From Ilex aquifolium (taxonomy: Eukaryota > Streptophyta > Magnoliopsida > Aquifoliales > Aquifoliaceae), in the NCBI GenBank assembly GCA_951799425.1, contig OX637392.1, positions 53,272,093 through 53,336,092 of the forward strand: a stretch of 64,000 nucleotides of DNA, read 5' to 3'. Below the pieces are notes generated by a model. That model was not told where the DNA came from, searched no databases, and saw only the letters and a program-made list of their open reading frames with translations. Position 1 is the first letter of the stretch; every line of letters starts with the position of its first letter. The translations under genes were made by a program, and so were the position numbers. Shown here in pieces: positions 48,701 through 59,504 of the stretch.

Positions 48701-51457
48701 TGTTTTTGTCAATTTTAGTTTTTAATTTCCATATATTGATGTATTTTTTAATTTTATATGGAAAAATGGTATTTTGTAATAAAATTCAAAATCCGATTGG
48801 TTAGAAAGGTTGATTATAAATTGAAATTAACCTCAAAGGGATGAGTGTAGTTTAACTAAACCACGAAGAGTGGGAGTATAATTTACTTTAAAATTTATAT
48901 AGAAACTGGTTTGCCTTTAGGTTTCCCATTTGATCTTGTTAGGAAAAATATTGTCTAGTGTGAAAATATGGATCAACCTTGAACACTGAAGTAGTGTGGT
49001 ATGACCTAGAAAGGGGAGGGGGTGAATAGGTTTTATGCACTTAAACGCAGAATTATGCCCAAATAAAATCTAACTCACACAATCACAAATTAAACCCCTT
49101 CTTGATAAATATCTTTGACCTAATTCGTGAATGTGTATGTCAAGTTAATGCAATTCAATGCAACACAATCCACCAACCTTATCACTTCAATTTCCTTAAG
49201 CCAATTCACCAAAATATATGAAAATCGAACGACCAACAACACAAGCCGCATTCACTCAAGGTTGGCGAATTGTGTTGAATGGAATTGCAAAAACTTGATA
49301 TACATGTTCACTAATTAAGTTAAATCACGAAAGGGTTTAATTTATGATTGTGTGAGTTAGATTTTATTTGGACATAATTTAGCGTTTGAGTGCATAAGAC
49401 CTATCCCCCCCCCCCTCTAGGTCATACCATACTGCTTTAGTGTTCAAGGTCGATTTATATTTTTACACTCCCAAATCTTGTTGTTTCTTTTTGAATCTAA
49501 CCAATTAGGCTTCTTTTGTAATTAAAAATAAAAAGAAAATGAAAGATGTGGTGAAGGCATTGAGGGATTGCCACGTAGGAGAGAGAATATCAACTTTCTT
49601 TCCCAAATTTGGATTGGCAGTACATATCCTTTGCAAGGATTACTATATTGCTCTAGGACAGAAATACATTCGAAGAATATGCATTTAAGCATTCATCTCA
49701 TCACCTCATTTGCATTCTAGAAAGGAACCTATGACACGTACTTTTTTTGTTCCTTTTTTTTCCCATTTTTTGAAATTTGCTGTCATTCACTCATTGGAAC
49801 GAGGGAACAGTTTGAGGGGCCATTCCAGTTCTGACTACCGATTGTTGTTCTATCATCATGTTCAGCTTCATTTAATTGTCAAGGTGTATCTTAGGCCAGC
49901 TTATAGTTCATTGTTCCGCTTCATTTGTTTCAGCATTTAGTTTATCGCTGGTAAACCCCTCTCTCTCCCCAACTCCTTCAACATATATTTCATATTCTAT
50001 TATATTTCTTTCTCTATATCCGAAGTTTGTGTGCACTCGAGGGCAAAACTTTAACGATATCTGTCGATCTATTTCCAAATGCACTCTTTTGTTGAATCGG
50101 ACTTACGAAGTGACCCTTAGATTAGGATAATTTGGCCTAAGCATATTAGAAATGCCTTTGTTTAATACTTTTTTTCTATATTTATGCTCACATCCAGTTA
50201 AATGTATTGTACGGGAATATGTTATTTGGTGTCTGAGAAAGAAAAAAACAATTTACGCACTTTATTATGGTATATTTTTCTCTCCAGCCAAGTCAATACG
50301 TCAATACGCTTTTGGTACCCAAAGATGGTCAAATTACTGTAGATTCTGAGAGCTTGGCTGCCGAAGGAATTTTTCATGTGGTATGTATGGCTTGCCCAAT
50401 ATTTTAGGATACATGGTTGATGATTGAACAAGATATTGTTATTGATAGGATAACATGTTTACATTTATTGTTTTATTCAAAGCATAGATTCGAAAGTTCA
50501 TGTTCATTTATTAGGTCTTGTAATCAATCTATGAATTCAGGATAATTATTGAACAATCACTCTAGTGGATTATGGGATCAATTTATGTTATCAAAAATGA
50601 TTCAGATTACGTTTTTCTGCTTACATTGAAGATCTAGTTCACCTTAACACTTCATCCGAGGAAAAGGAAAGATCAGGAGCCTTGTTGATTCTTTATCTCC
50701 CTGGAGTGCAGTTTTCGTATTTTCTGTGCCCTTGGCATAACTATAAACACCTTTCATATGATCGTGAATCCCGTTTTCCAGTTTCAAGGATTCTTCTACA
50801 ATATATGGATGTGAATGATGGACATTGAATTAAGAACCTATGGAAAGAAGTTCCACTTGAAGCCAAACCATTATGCCATATTTTCATCGATAGCATGTAT
50901 GTGTGTGGTAAGAGATGGAAAACAACAGAGAAACTAGAAATATAAAAGAGTGCAAAGCACCTCTTCAAGTATTGAACAAAGAAAAAACTTCAAGAAGCTT
51001 GCTGGATCTTAGTTGGACGTCATGTATATAAACATTTTTAGCAAGTCGTTTGTTTTTTAATCCATGTCTTCTATCCATGTTAAATGAGAGACCATTGCTT
51101 AGTGTCTGCAGAGATTTGGTACAAATACCACCTCTTCAATCCGGGTTTTCATGCTTGTCAGCTGAAAGTTTTATCATTGCTCTGATCAATTGCCATCGCT
51201 GCCTGTAGAATCTAGGGAACGAAAAACTGGCGAAACTGTGTTTTTTCATGAAGTTTTCATCTACTTTGTGCAATAGTGACCTAGTACTTGTTTATTTGTT
51301 ATCAATCTGATTACTTGATCAAATCTAAATCTTGCAGGTCACTGTTGATTCAATGCATGATCCAAAAGTGGGTATAATTTTTGACCCAAAATCATTGATA
51401 CAAGCTCTTGCCGATTTGTTAAGTGGACGCATGAGCTGGAATGCCACTGGGGCGTAG
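36765..51457 (+). CDS. YvcK/CofD-family protein, plastid-targeted, MEE18-like (13 exons)
   Basis: Exons: 36765-36966, 38619-38735, 39488-39620, 41703-41799, 41940-41983, 42800-42956, 44232-44303, 45159-45242, 45446-45547, 46680-46727, 47053-47178, 50288-50380, 51338-51457. All introns are GT-AG and every junction keeps phase, giving 464 residues ending in TAG. Residues 1-60 are Ser/Pro-rich without acids, like a plastid transit peptide. Then come FSGGTAFNGVVEEL (67-79, nucleotide-binding GGT..N), VSDDGGST (92-99), GGPAVGDIRSRCLRLSDQ, SNGSIGNFFFAGARI, PVISTNDRLTLG, YAMGSLFTS and VLLLNGTHDRE. These are landmarks of the CofD/UPF0052 family. Bacterial YvcK binds UDP-GlcNAc and affects carbon use and cell wall; CofD makes coenzyme F420. 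The plant relative is, as I recall, MEE18 (embryo arrest), biochemical role unknown. Fully intact. Confidence 0.9.
37644..37806. repeat. 82-bp tandem duplication in intron 1 of the MEE18-like gene
   Basis: Two near-identical copies start TTGTTAAAT at 37644 and 37726, with only a few differences. The low divergence suggests a recent duplication. Confidence 0.88.
39621..41702. other. Intron 3 of the MEE18-like gene
   Basis: A 2.1-kb intron. The stretch 40200-41130 is purine-rich on the + strand, unlike the T-rich flanks, and may be an inserted fragment. I find no recognisable protein or terminal repeat in it. Confidence 0.35.
47857..48889. mobile_element. MULE-like MITE in intron 11 of the MEE18-like gene
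   Basis: AAAGTAAATTACACTATCAC at the left is mirrored at the right (AAAGTAAATTATACTCCCAC when reversed), with similarity continuing through a GAGGTTT / GTGGTTT block. AAAATTT directly abuts both ends (47850-47856 and 48890-48896), a likely target duplication of at least 7 bp. The 1,033-bp interior contains CT/GA-rich sequence and an 18-G run (48424-48441). No transposase was found. Confidence 0.7.
48424..48441. repeat. Poly-G tract (18 G)
   Basis: An uninterrupted run of 18 G inside the intronic MITE. Confidence 0.9.
48951..49474. mobile_element. Foldback-like element with long TIRs
   Basis: The left arm (from about 48951, with ACCTTGAACACTGAAG and GGTATGACCTAGA, then TTTTATGCACTTAAACGC, and AAATAAAATCTAACTCAC) is mirrored almost completely by the right arm ending about 49474. 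The arms exceed 130 bp each and leave a short centre. The right arm contains a C10 run and the left a G-rich AAGGGGAGGGGG. No certain target duplication was found. It sits in intron 11 of the MEE18-like gene, next to another MITE. Confidence 0.75.
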
Positions 51458-52698
51458 TCAATCTTGGACAGTGCCAATAGCCATCTAGAGCAAGTCAAGA
51501 AATTTTCATCTGACTATGAATTTTTGTTCTTTTCATCTCCATATTGTCTCAGGTATCTGGAACTTTAATCTTGGACAGTACTTACTCTATATATACTCTA
51601 TTCTTCACGCGTTTAATTTCCTCAGAATGCCACTTCTGCTTGAACTTTGAAATTTCAATATATTATCAATTTTCAATAAGAAAACTTAAAATGCTGTTTA
51701 ATGCCACAGGTACATTGCAGTAATTTTATGCCTCAGGATGCATTGGAGGCCGATTTCTTTCGTTGATTCAGAAAACAATTGGTTTTTACTTTTGCTTTTC
51801 CTGTAGATTTGAACAGCATTTTCTGAAAACGATTGATTTGGAAAACAATATTTACAATTGGTTTTTACTTTTCCTCTTCCTGTAAAATTGAAAATTAGAA
51901 AACAGTAGTTTTCATTGTCTTTGATTAGATTGAGGAAGGAGAATCATATAATGTATAGAATGCACTGTGCTGTCATAAACTGTATAGAATGCCAGCTTGT
52001 CTGTTTTGCAATGTAATTTCATTTTTGTTCTCTCTCTCTCTCTCTCTCATGTATCTTTTAAATTCATTAGAAAAAATAAGGTCATATCTGATTGCCCCAT
52101 CCTTGGCTGTGTGGCCTCAATAACATTCAACATAGCTTAATGAAACTCCATTTTCATTACGAAGATGTATACATCAGGATTCGTTGCTCAAACCGAATCA
52201 CGCCAATGTTATGGACAAAAATGGATATGTCAGTGACCTGCACGACAAAACACTCTCTGAGGGCATGGAATGTCTCATTTTTTGGTCAGAATCTCCACAT
52301 TATTTGATATCAGCTTGAACTGAGTTCTATAGAAACTGGCAACCATCTCTTGTTTAAAACACAATCTGGATTCTATCCTTCACCAAACATAAAATTTATT
52401 AATCCCCTAGGAAATAGGTGTGGCACCCTATTTTATTTTCCAAAAGGGCCCAATTTTAGGCGAGGAATCTTCATAGTAATGGGTAAAAAATGCCTAAGGA
52501 GCCATTAAATACCACAGGAATTTCAAAGATTATATCGTTACGGTATCAAGAAAAAAAAACATGAAAATGAATATCAACACTATTTTAATCTGTTTATATC
52601 TATTATAACAGGCTCCATCGTCATCTTCATACTCTCTAAAATGAATCAAAATCCATGTTCATCCGAAGGATCTTGATTTAGTTTGCATTTTGCAAGCA
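51458..52698. other. Intergenic region between the MEE18-like gene and the protease pseudogene
   Basis: Begins with the probable 3'UTR of the MEE18-like gene. A (CT)n microsatellite lies at about 52029-52047. Otherwise AT-rich with nothing recognisable. Confidence 0.4.
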
Positions 52699-53430
52699 AT
52701 GGCTATGGCAGCGAATTGGAAGCTAGCTGTGTGCTTGTTCATTCTGGGAATGTGGGTTTCTCAAGCCGCGTCCTGGACTTTGCTGGAAGCAGTGATGACA
52801 GAGAGACATGAGCAATAGATAGCTCGTTATGGACGTGTGTACAAAGATGGTGTAGAGAAGACAAAGCAATGCAAGATATTCAAGGACAATGTGGAGTTCA
52901 TTGAGTCCTTCAACAATGCCAAGCAAGAACTAGTGAACTGCAACACAGATGGTCAAGATCAAGGTTGTGAGGGTGGTTTCATGGACGATGCATTTGAATT
53001 CATAATAAACAACGATGGCCTCACTACAGAGTCCAACAACCCCTATGCGGGTGACAATGGAATTTGCAACGCTCAGAAGGCCCTCCCATGCAGCCAAGAT
53101 CACCGGCTATGAAGACGTGCCTGCCAATAGTGAGTCGGCACTGTTAAAGGCTGTAGCGAACCAACCAGTATCTTTTGCCATTGATGCTAGTGGATCCGCC
53201 TTCCAGCTTTACTTGATCGGTGTTTTCACTGGAGACTCTGGGACTGAGCTGGACCATGGTGTTACAGCAGTCGGGTATGGGACTACTGCTGATGGTACCA
53301 AAGTACTGGCTTGTGAAGAACTCATTGGGTACTAGCTGGGGTGAGGAAGGATACATCAGAATGGAAAGAGGTATTGATGCTAGAAGGCCTGTGTGGCATT
53401 GCCATGGATGCTTCCTATCCCACAGCCTGA
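52699..53430 (+). pseudogene. SAG12-type papain-like cysteine protease pseudogene
   Basis: From ATG 52699 it reads MAMAANWKLAVCLFILGMWV (signal peptide), then LLEAVMTERHEQ, TAG at 52816-52818 (Trp expected), IARYGRVYKDGVEKTK and FKDNVEFIESFNNA of the inhibitor propeptide. It then jumps at about 52920 to QELVNCNTDGQDQGCEGGF. The rest of the propeptide and the GSCWAFS segment with the catalytic Cys, more than 100 residues, are missing. Downstream, [11 protein letters not shown] (His) and [16 protein letters not shown] (Asn) remain, ending SYPTA*. At least three frameshifts occur: near 53083 (extra C), near 53300 (extra A) and near 53385. Closest in style to senescence-associated SAG12. No protease can be made. 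Confidence 0.9.
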
Positions 53431-54527
53431 ATAGAACCAACCACTGGTTAAGTCCACTGAGCCCCTGCAGGACCTCAGCCAATTCACTTTGCTTGTATCT
53501 GTGTGGTGTTTTACTCTACGTTGATTATGTACAGTCCATGGATGGTCTTAGAGTCACACAGTGTCAATGACATGTTATGTGTGACATCAGAATTGGCTGA
53601 TCCCAAGCGCCTATAAGCATGGGCTAGCACCAAGGCAATAAGCAAAGAGACTATGCTCTCTTCTAGGTGTCTATTGTTTTGGCTAAGCTCAGATAAACTC
53701 TATCTATTCCTATTTGAGACAAGCCGAATACAACCATAAGGTACAAGCAACTGACAAGTATTTTTACCATTACTAGCAAAGGCAGGACTAAGATATGGAA
53801 ATTTCTTGTTCAGAAGTGTTGTAGTACGTATTATCGGAACCAAATTCATGCTCTAGCTAACATGAGAAATGGCAACGCAAAGCATTAAAGAGACAATGCT
53901 ATCTGTTATTCCATTGCATGAACAAGAGAGAAAGGTTGGTGCAGTGTCTTAGACCAAAAGAACTAGTAGATCAGGAACCAATGCAAATTATTCATAATCT
54001 AAACTTATGAGTAGGAGATTCCACATCTACATACAAAAACGAACAGCAACAAGTAACACAAAATTTCAATTTTGAATTATACAATTGACTCCATAAATCA
54101 ATACTCTAATTGCTCTATCAAGTAATTAAAATGAACTGCCACAAAACATATTCAACCCTACATAATAAATGTACCTCGTAGTAGTTTTCAAAACATCAAG
54201 AGGACAACATGTAAAATATGAAGATTGTAGGAATGTTTTGTTCGCAAGGGGCTTGTCACTTTATATACTTTGTTTGATGGGAAACCTCACTAAAAACCAC
54301 TAACATAAGCACAAAACAAGTACAAAGAAATGTGATCAACACACAGATCAACACAAAGACAATAGATTCAAATTAACAAAAGAAACCACTTAAATGGAAC
54401 AGTTGAAACAATGAAGAAAAACCCTTGTTAGATAAGCTTGAAACACAATCAAGTTTACAACAATCAACCAGTAGAGTCATCAGATCATTGAAATTACCTA
54501 CTGTAACTGATTAAAAAAGATGCAGAT
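53431..54527. other. Intergenic region
   Basis: No gene or repeat recognised. The last few hundred bases next to 54527 probably include the 3'UTR of the convergent plastid L34 gene on the minus strand. Confidence 0.4.
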
Positions 54528-55794
54528 TCAAGGACGTTTCCCACTGTTGTGGTTGGACTTTGGGCAAAGGACCCATCGCCCCTTGGCACGCCGGCGCTTT
54601 ATCAATGCCCTTCCACTGGTTGTACTCATTCTCTTCCGGAAGCCATGAGTTCGAGCCAGAGACTTCCGAGACCTGTTCCTCTTAGTCAAACAAAGAGCCG
54701 GTTTGCCTGCCCTCACCACTAGACCACGACCTTTCTTTGGTCTCACCCCAATGCCAGAATTCAAACCCAACCCCAATGATAAACCTGCAATTTATGAGTG
54801 ACCGCTTTGTTTAGTGTATTACAAGTATACTTTGTTTATATAGTAATTTGAATAATCTGAAATGAGTAACATTCAGAATACTACTCAACCTAACTCAACA
54901 AAGTCTTATCCCAATACTTTTAGGGTCAGCTACATGATTCTTCTTTCGCCATTGTGCTCTATCATGGACCATGTTTTCTATTAAACTATAAGTTATCTTA
55001 TCTTTCTTTACTATTTCACTTAAAGTTAAGTTTAGCCTATCTCTATCCCTACGATTACCAATGAGCCATCTATGGATATGTCCAAACCACCTAAGGCGAT
55101 TTACAATGTCTATAGCCTAATTGCTTCAAGAATCAAACTCAATAATTGAAACACATTCCATCATTCTGAGAAAGTGTGGAATTCTTATCAACAAAGCGCA
55201 CCCATATGTTATTGCAACAAGCAACACAATGTAAGAGGTGTCATATCACCATCATTTCAACAATACACCTTCCACAAACACAATAGCACAGAAATGCACT
55301 ACAATTTCCATGATAAACCAATCCATCCATAAACACATTAAATTCAACAATCACAGATCAACCAAAATCAACAAATGAAAGGAACCCGATGTAGAATTAT
55401 GCCCAAACTTCACTGTAACCACCACGAAAACCTCTATACTTCCGTACATGATACAAAATGAGATACACCCATTAACCAAAATTCACCAAATAACATGAAT
55501 TCCAGGTAAATTTGTGGGTTTCTCTCTGGTACATTGATGAACATACATGGGTTGAATAGATTTGAATTCTTATGGGTTACCTGAAAAGGAAGAGGTGGAT
55601 GAGAGAGAAAGCGAGGAAGAAGAAGGGACAAAGAAGCAACGAAGCCGCCCAGAACGACTTGGGGTCTTGGTGGCCATAGACACAGAGGTCCCTGTTCTGG
55701 AACCATTGAGGAGAGTCAGTGAAGCTGAGGGGCCGCGAGTTTGTATGCCACCACCCCTTGGATAGAGCCATGTTCCCACTGATACACAAGCCAT
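54528..55794 (-). CDS. RPL34: Plastid 50S ribosomal protein bL34c
   Basis: Two exons on the minus strand, 55794-55581 and 54784-54528, joined by an intron of about 800 bp (CAG|GTAACC to TTGCAG|GTTT) that keeps frame. The product is 156 residues. Residues 1-70 are Ser/Thr-rich with few acids (transit peptide, [16 protein letters not shown]...). The mature part carries the bL34 signature: [37 protein letters not shown] and LCPKSN. L34 is a small basic protein of the large ribosomal subunit, here for plastid translation. The length matches other plant plastid L34 precursors. The start is the first ATG of the open frame; an overlapping upstream ATG lies in another frame. Confidence 0.93.
54886..55135 (-). 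mobile_element. 3' end of an RTE-type LINE in the L34 intron
   Basis: Minus-strand translation gives [34 protein letters not shown], then [15 protein letters not shown] and a stop. The 3' tail has GGGATAAGACTTTG then TTGAGTTGAGTT. This is the C-terminus and short-repeat tail typical of plant RTE elements. Only the last 250 bp are present, as expected for 5' truncation. It has the same orientation as the host gene. Confidence 0.8.
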
Positions 55795-57087
55795 TCTTTC
55801 TATCTGTCTCCAAACTCTTTCTCTCCTTGTAATACTTCTAAGCGTCTGAGGTTTTGCTGCCTTATCGACAGTGCAGAGTCAGGACCCAGCTGAGGTTCAC
55901 TATCCCACAGATGGTGGTGAGCCTAGGGGTCAAAATGTTAATAGTAATCCAGAAATCATAATGCTACAAAATAAATTCTTAAAAGTGGTTGAGTAGTTTA
56001 GTCGAATTTTTAAAATGTTAATAGTAATTCACGGAATATGTTTTAAACTCGTTTGGATTACGATAGACGGAAAGTTTGAAAGAATAATCAGTACAAGTCT
56101 AAACACCATGTACAATATAATCGAGAAACATTCTTTTATTAGGGTCCAACTATGATATTGAGAGTTGTTTTTCGACAAAATATATATTTTTATCAAACAA
56201 AAATATGACAGTTATAAATGATAAGTATTTTATTATGATAGCAAAATTACTTTTCTTATCAATTATTTTTTTAACCGTCTCATGATATTCACTCAAATAT
56301 GTTGAGTAGAAATTAAATTTATACTTACTGATTTAAATCAAACAAATTGAAGAAATTGGTCTAATTGGTTGGGTTAGACAAGAACAACCAATAGTTCCAA
56401 AATGTATATTGCTGCCTGGCAATGGGCTAATGGACTAGTCCGGCCTTTTTAGCTAACTAAACATGCAAAACATTGAGGGCCTCAAAGGATTTTTAGCCCA
56501 CTGAATTTAATAAATGCCCAATTGCAAATTACATTGCACATATATACACTAGGAATAATCTCGTACTTAAAGATATTCTTTAATATCAAAAATTGAATAT
56601 TGATCATATAATATTTATTATTTAATTGAGCAATTTAACATAACAGTGAACAGAGAGAAAAGAGAAAAGTAAATGTAAATTAGAATGGTTGTTTAGTATT
56701 AGAGAGTGTGTTAATTAAATTATCTTAGATTGGGAACCGTCCAAAGAAGATGATAATTTTGAACTGGAAAAAAAATTGGGGATGAATTTTGTACCATTGG
56801 ATCAAAGTAGATAACAATTGAATCAATTTTGACAGTTGTATTTTTAGGAGTGGAGAATTCAACTTCCTTACTGTAATATTAGATATACACGAAAAATATA
56901 TATGTATTTGTATATGTATATGCCAAATCTATTCCAAATCCATCTATTTTATGAAAATGACAATCTTATGTCTAATTAATTAAAAGAATTATAAATACAC
57001 AAACTAGCAAAGTTCTTGCATTTCTATAGCTTCTTAATTTCTTTAAGGTAAATTTTATCCACATCTCTTGTAGCTTGGCTACTTTCT
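55795..57087. other. Upstream region of the plastid L34 gene
   Basis: The first bases hold the 5'UTR and promoter of the minus-strand L34 gene. No clear TATA box was found. The rest is AT-rich with no gene. Confidence 0.4.
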
Positions 57088-57090
57088 TTA

Positions 57091-57929
57091 GAGCAATTTT
57101 AAGGGGCTCCGTAAAAGGCTCTTCTTAGCTATTTTAAAGAGCCCCTCCCTGAATTTTGTCTGCAACATGCTAGTTATCCCACTAGTTATTTCCCATAACC
57201 CCCATTTCTCTAGCTATTTATGGCGAGCCACAGAAGCTCAGTATTTGGTTTTTGCGCCAATTTCTTCACTTCACAACACTCCCAATTTCCTCATTTATCT
57301 TTGCTCATCGTTTTCATCAACCACACAGAGACTTCATCGTCCACTGAAGGTATGCTCTCTACTCTGTCTCTCTTCGTCTTTGTGCATCACCTTCATCAAC
57401 CACACAGAGGCTATACCACATAAATCATGTATATATACCCCTATCTCTCTCTCTCTCTGAAAAACTCACAAAAAATTCCACCGAAAACCCCCCAAAAAGC
57501 CCAAAAAATTCCACCAAAAATCTCACTGAAACCCCACAAAAAAACCATCCATCTCTCTTTCTTTGCCTCGCTCTGTTCGTGTTGGTTGGAGACAAGAAAT
57601 TAGAAGTGGATGCAACTACTGAATTGCATTTGAAATTAAAAAATCGACTGAAACCCCACCCATTTTAATTTAGGGATTTGTGAATTTGTGAAATATATAC
57701 TGTGAAATTTGTGAATTGTAATTAAATTTGTGAATTTGTTGTTGAATTTGTGAATTGTGGTTGTAATTTGAAAATTTTGATTTAAGAATTTGTGAGTTAG
57801 TTGAAATAGTTAATTAAAATAAAGAGTGTTGTTAGAGTGAATTAGTAGGAGTTACTCTTTAAAATAGATAGTATAATAAAAAAAGTATATTTTGACTAGT
57901 TATTTTAGCCAATATCCTTAGAGTTGCTC
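57091..57929. mobile_element. Tourist-like (PIF/Harbinger) MITE
   Basis: Termini GAGCAATTTTAAGG and (inverted) GAGCAACTCTAAGG, 12 of 14 matching, flanked by TTA at 57088-57090 and 57930-57932. A TTA duplication with GAGCAA-type ends fits Tourist-like MITEs. The interior has CT-rich leader-like sequence with a duplicated CATCAACCACACAGAG block (near 57316 and 57394) but no convincing protein. Confidence 0.7.
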
Positions 57930-57932
57930 TTA

Positions 57933-59504
57933 TGGTAAATTTCTTTAACATCACAAATCTCTCTGTCCATCGGTAAGTAATAGCTAATCCCACCCTTGAT
58001 AAGGAGGATCGTTTTCTCAATAACCTATAAATAACTTAAAATTTTAAATTATGTTAAAATTAACGGCCAAATATCAAAATTTTACGTGTCTAATAAAATA
58101 ACATGGTAAAGTGACTTTTATACCCTTTTACATTTTATTTATTTATTTATTTTTCTGTCTCTCTAATACAAATCAATCTATTTCTCTCTCTTCCCTTTAT
58201 GTGCATTGAATATCTTTTTAGTTTGCATAAAACTCTTGGGAAGAAAAAACAAAAGAAAATTAAATAAGATAAAAGGGTATTATTATTTCTTTATATTAAA
58301 TTATTGAATTTGTTAGCTGTTGAGTTTTAGTGCCAAATCACAAGGAGTTATGCGTAAATTGTTACAATATGGGGAGGTAAAGTTTTATGAGGTCAAATCA
58401 CAGTGCAATAATTTATAATAAATCCTTTTTTAAAAATAACTAAAAACCATAAAAAAAAACACACACACACACGTGGTTTTGAGTTCATGGTTATTATGCA
58501 ATGCATACCAGATGATCGAAACCTTTCTTATTAAAGAAAAACGTGAGATTTCGAGATAATAATTTATAAAACCTTCGAATTGATTATGTCCATTTCGAAT
58601 ATCATTGTATCATCACAAATTTTGGCTTGGGTTGTAGCCTTGTAGGGTTCAGGTCAATAGACTCTTCATTGTCCCCCATCATTGAGAGGGTTCTTAGTGC
58701 ATTGGTGATTGCTGTTGTTGGTCATGATCTATAGATTTAATTTACTAAGATGTTCTAAATTCTCTTTTTTGACTAACTTCTTCGACGGGTCTCTAGTAAT
58801 TCGCTATCATTCAATTTAAGACAAGGAAGTAAGCAGGAATTTGTCAATGACGTGTTGTTTATGGCAGTATATGAATCAGGATATATATTTCTTGACCATA
58901 GAAATCTTAGAGGGAGAGTGGTTAGCATATCAAGTCAAGTTGATGAACTGTGCATTGAGATAAGTCCAGAAAAGACTTGTATTTTTTTTGTTGGTCCCAA
59001 GGTAATGACTTGTATGGAAGAAACACAATCATAGCTGTATTACCTTACAAGTTGGATAGGGTTGTGGAGAATGATTTTTTTTTTTTTTTTTTTTTGATTG
59101 ATAATGAGATGAATTAGACTTTTCCACCAGCTACTAACCAGAGTTAAATCTTGGGAACCAAGGAACTTTCCCAGTAACTGAATATAGTCCAAGGTCGCGA
59201 CATCGACTATCGACTAAGAGTTAAAGGACTTTAGAATATATCCTGCAACTTTGTAGAATGTTATCAACCACTACAATTTTACAGAAAAAGTTAAACACAA
59301 TGAAAGATTCAGATCATATCATAGATTTATAGCACGATATCGACCAATTTAATGACAATAATTGATGACTCGAGATTAACTTAGAAATGTGTCGTATAAC
59401 TTGACCGAGTTATGTGAAACAGCATCCAATCTGAAAATACCGAATCAGATAGTACTTCACCAATTGGTATCGGTATAAACGAATACTTTGAACCAAATGA
59501 GAGA
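57933..59504. other. Intergenic region with possible LINE debris
   Basis: AT-rich DNA. A frame near 58852-59034 ends ISPEKTCIFFVGPKV and faintly resembles the fingers region of a non-LTR reverse transcriptase, but too weakly to call. A 21-T run lies at 59075-59095. Confidence 0.3.

Noticed and set aside
57167..57460. Two overlapping frames in the Tourist-like element
   Set aside because: CT-rich low-complexity sequence with a duplicated block; no domain, and fully inside a MITE.
58852..59034. Possible non-LTR reverse transcriptase fragment
   Set aside because: Only a weak resemblance over about 25 residues; no YADD-type motif or neighbouring domain.
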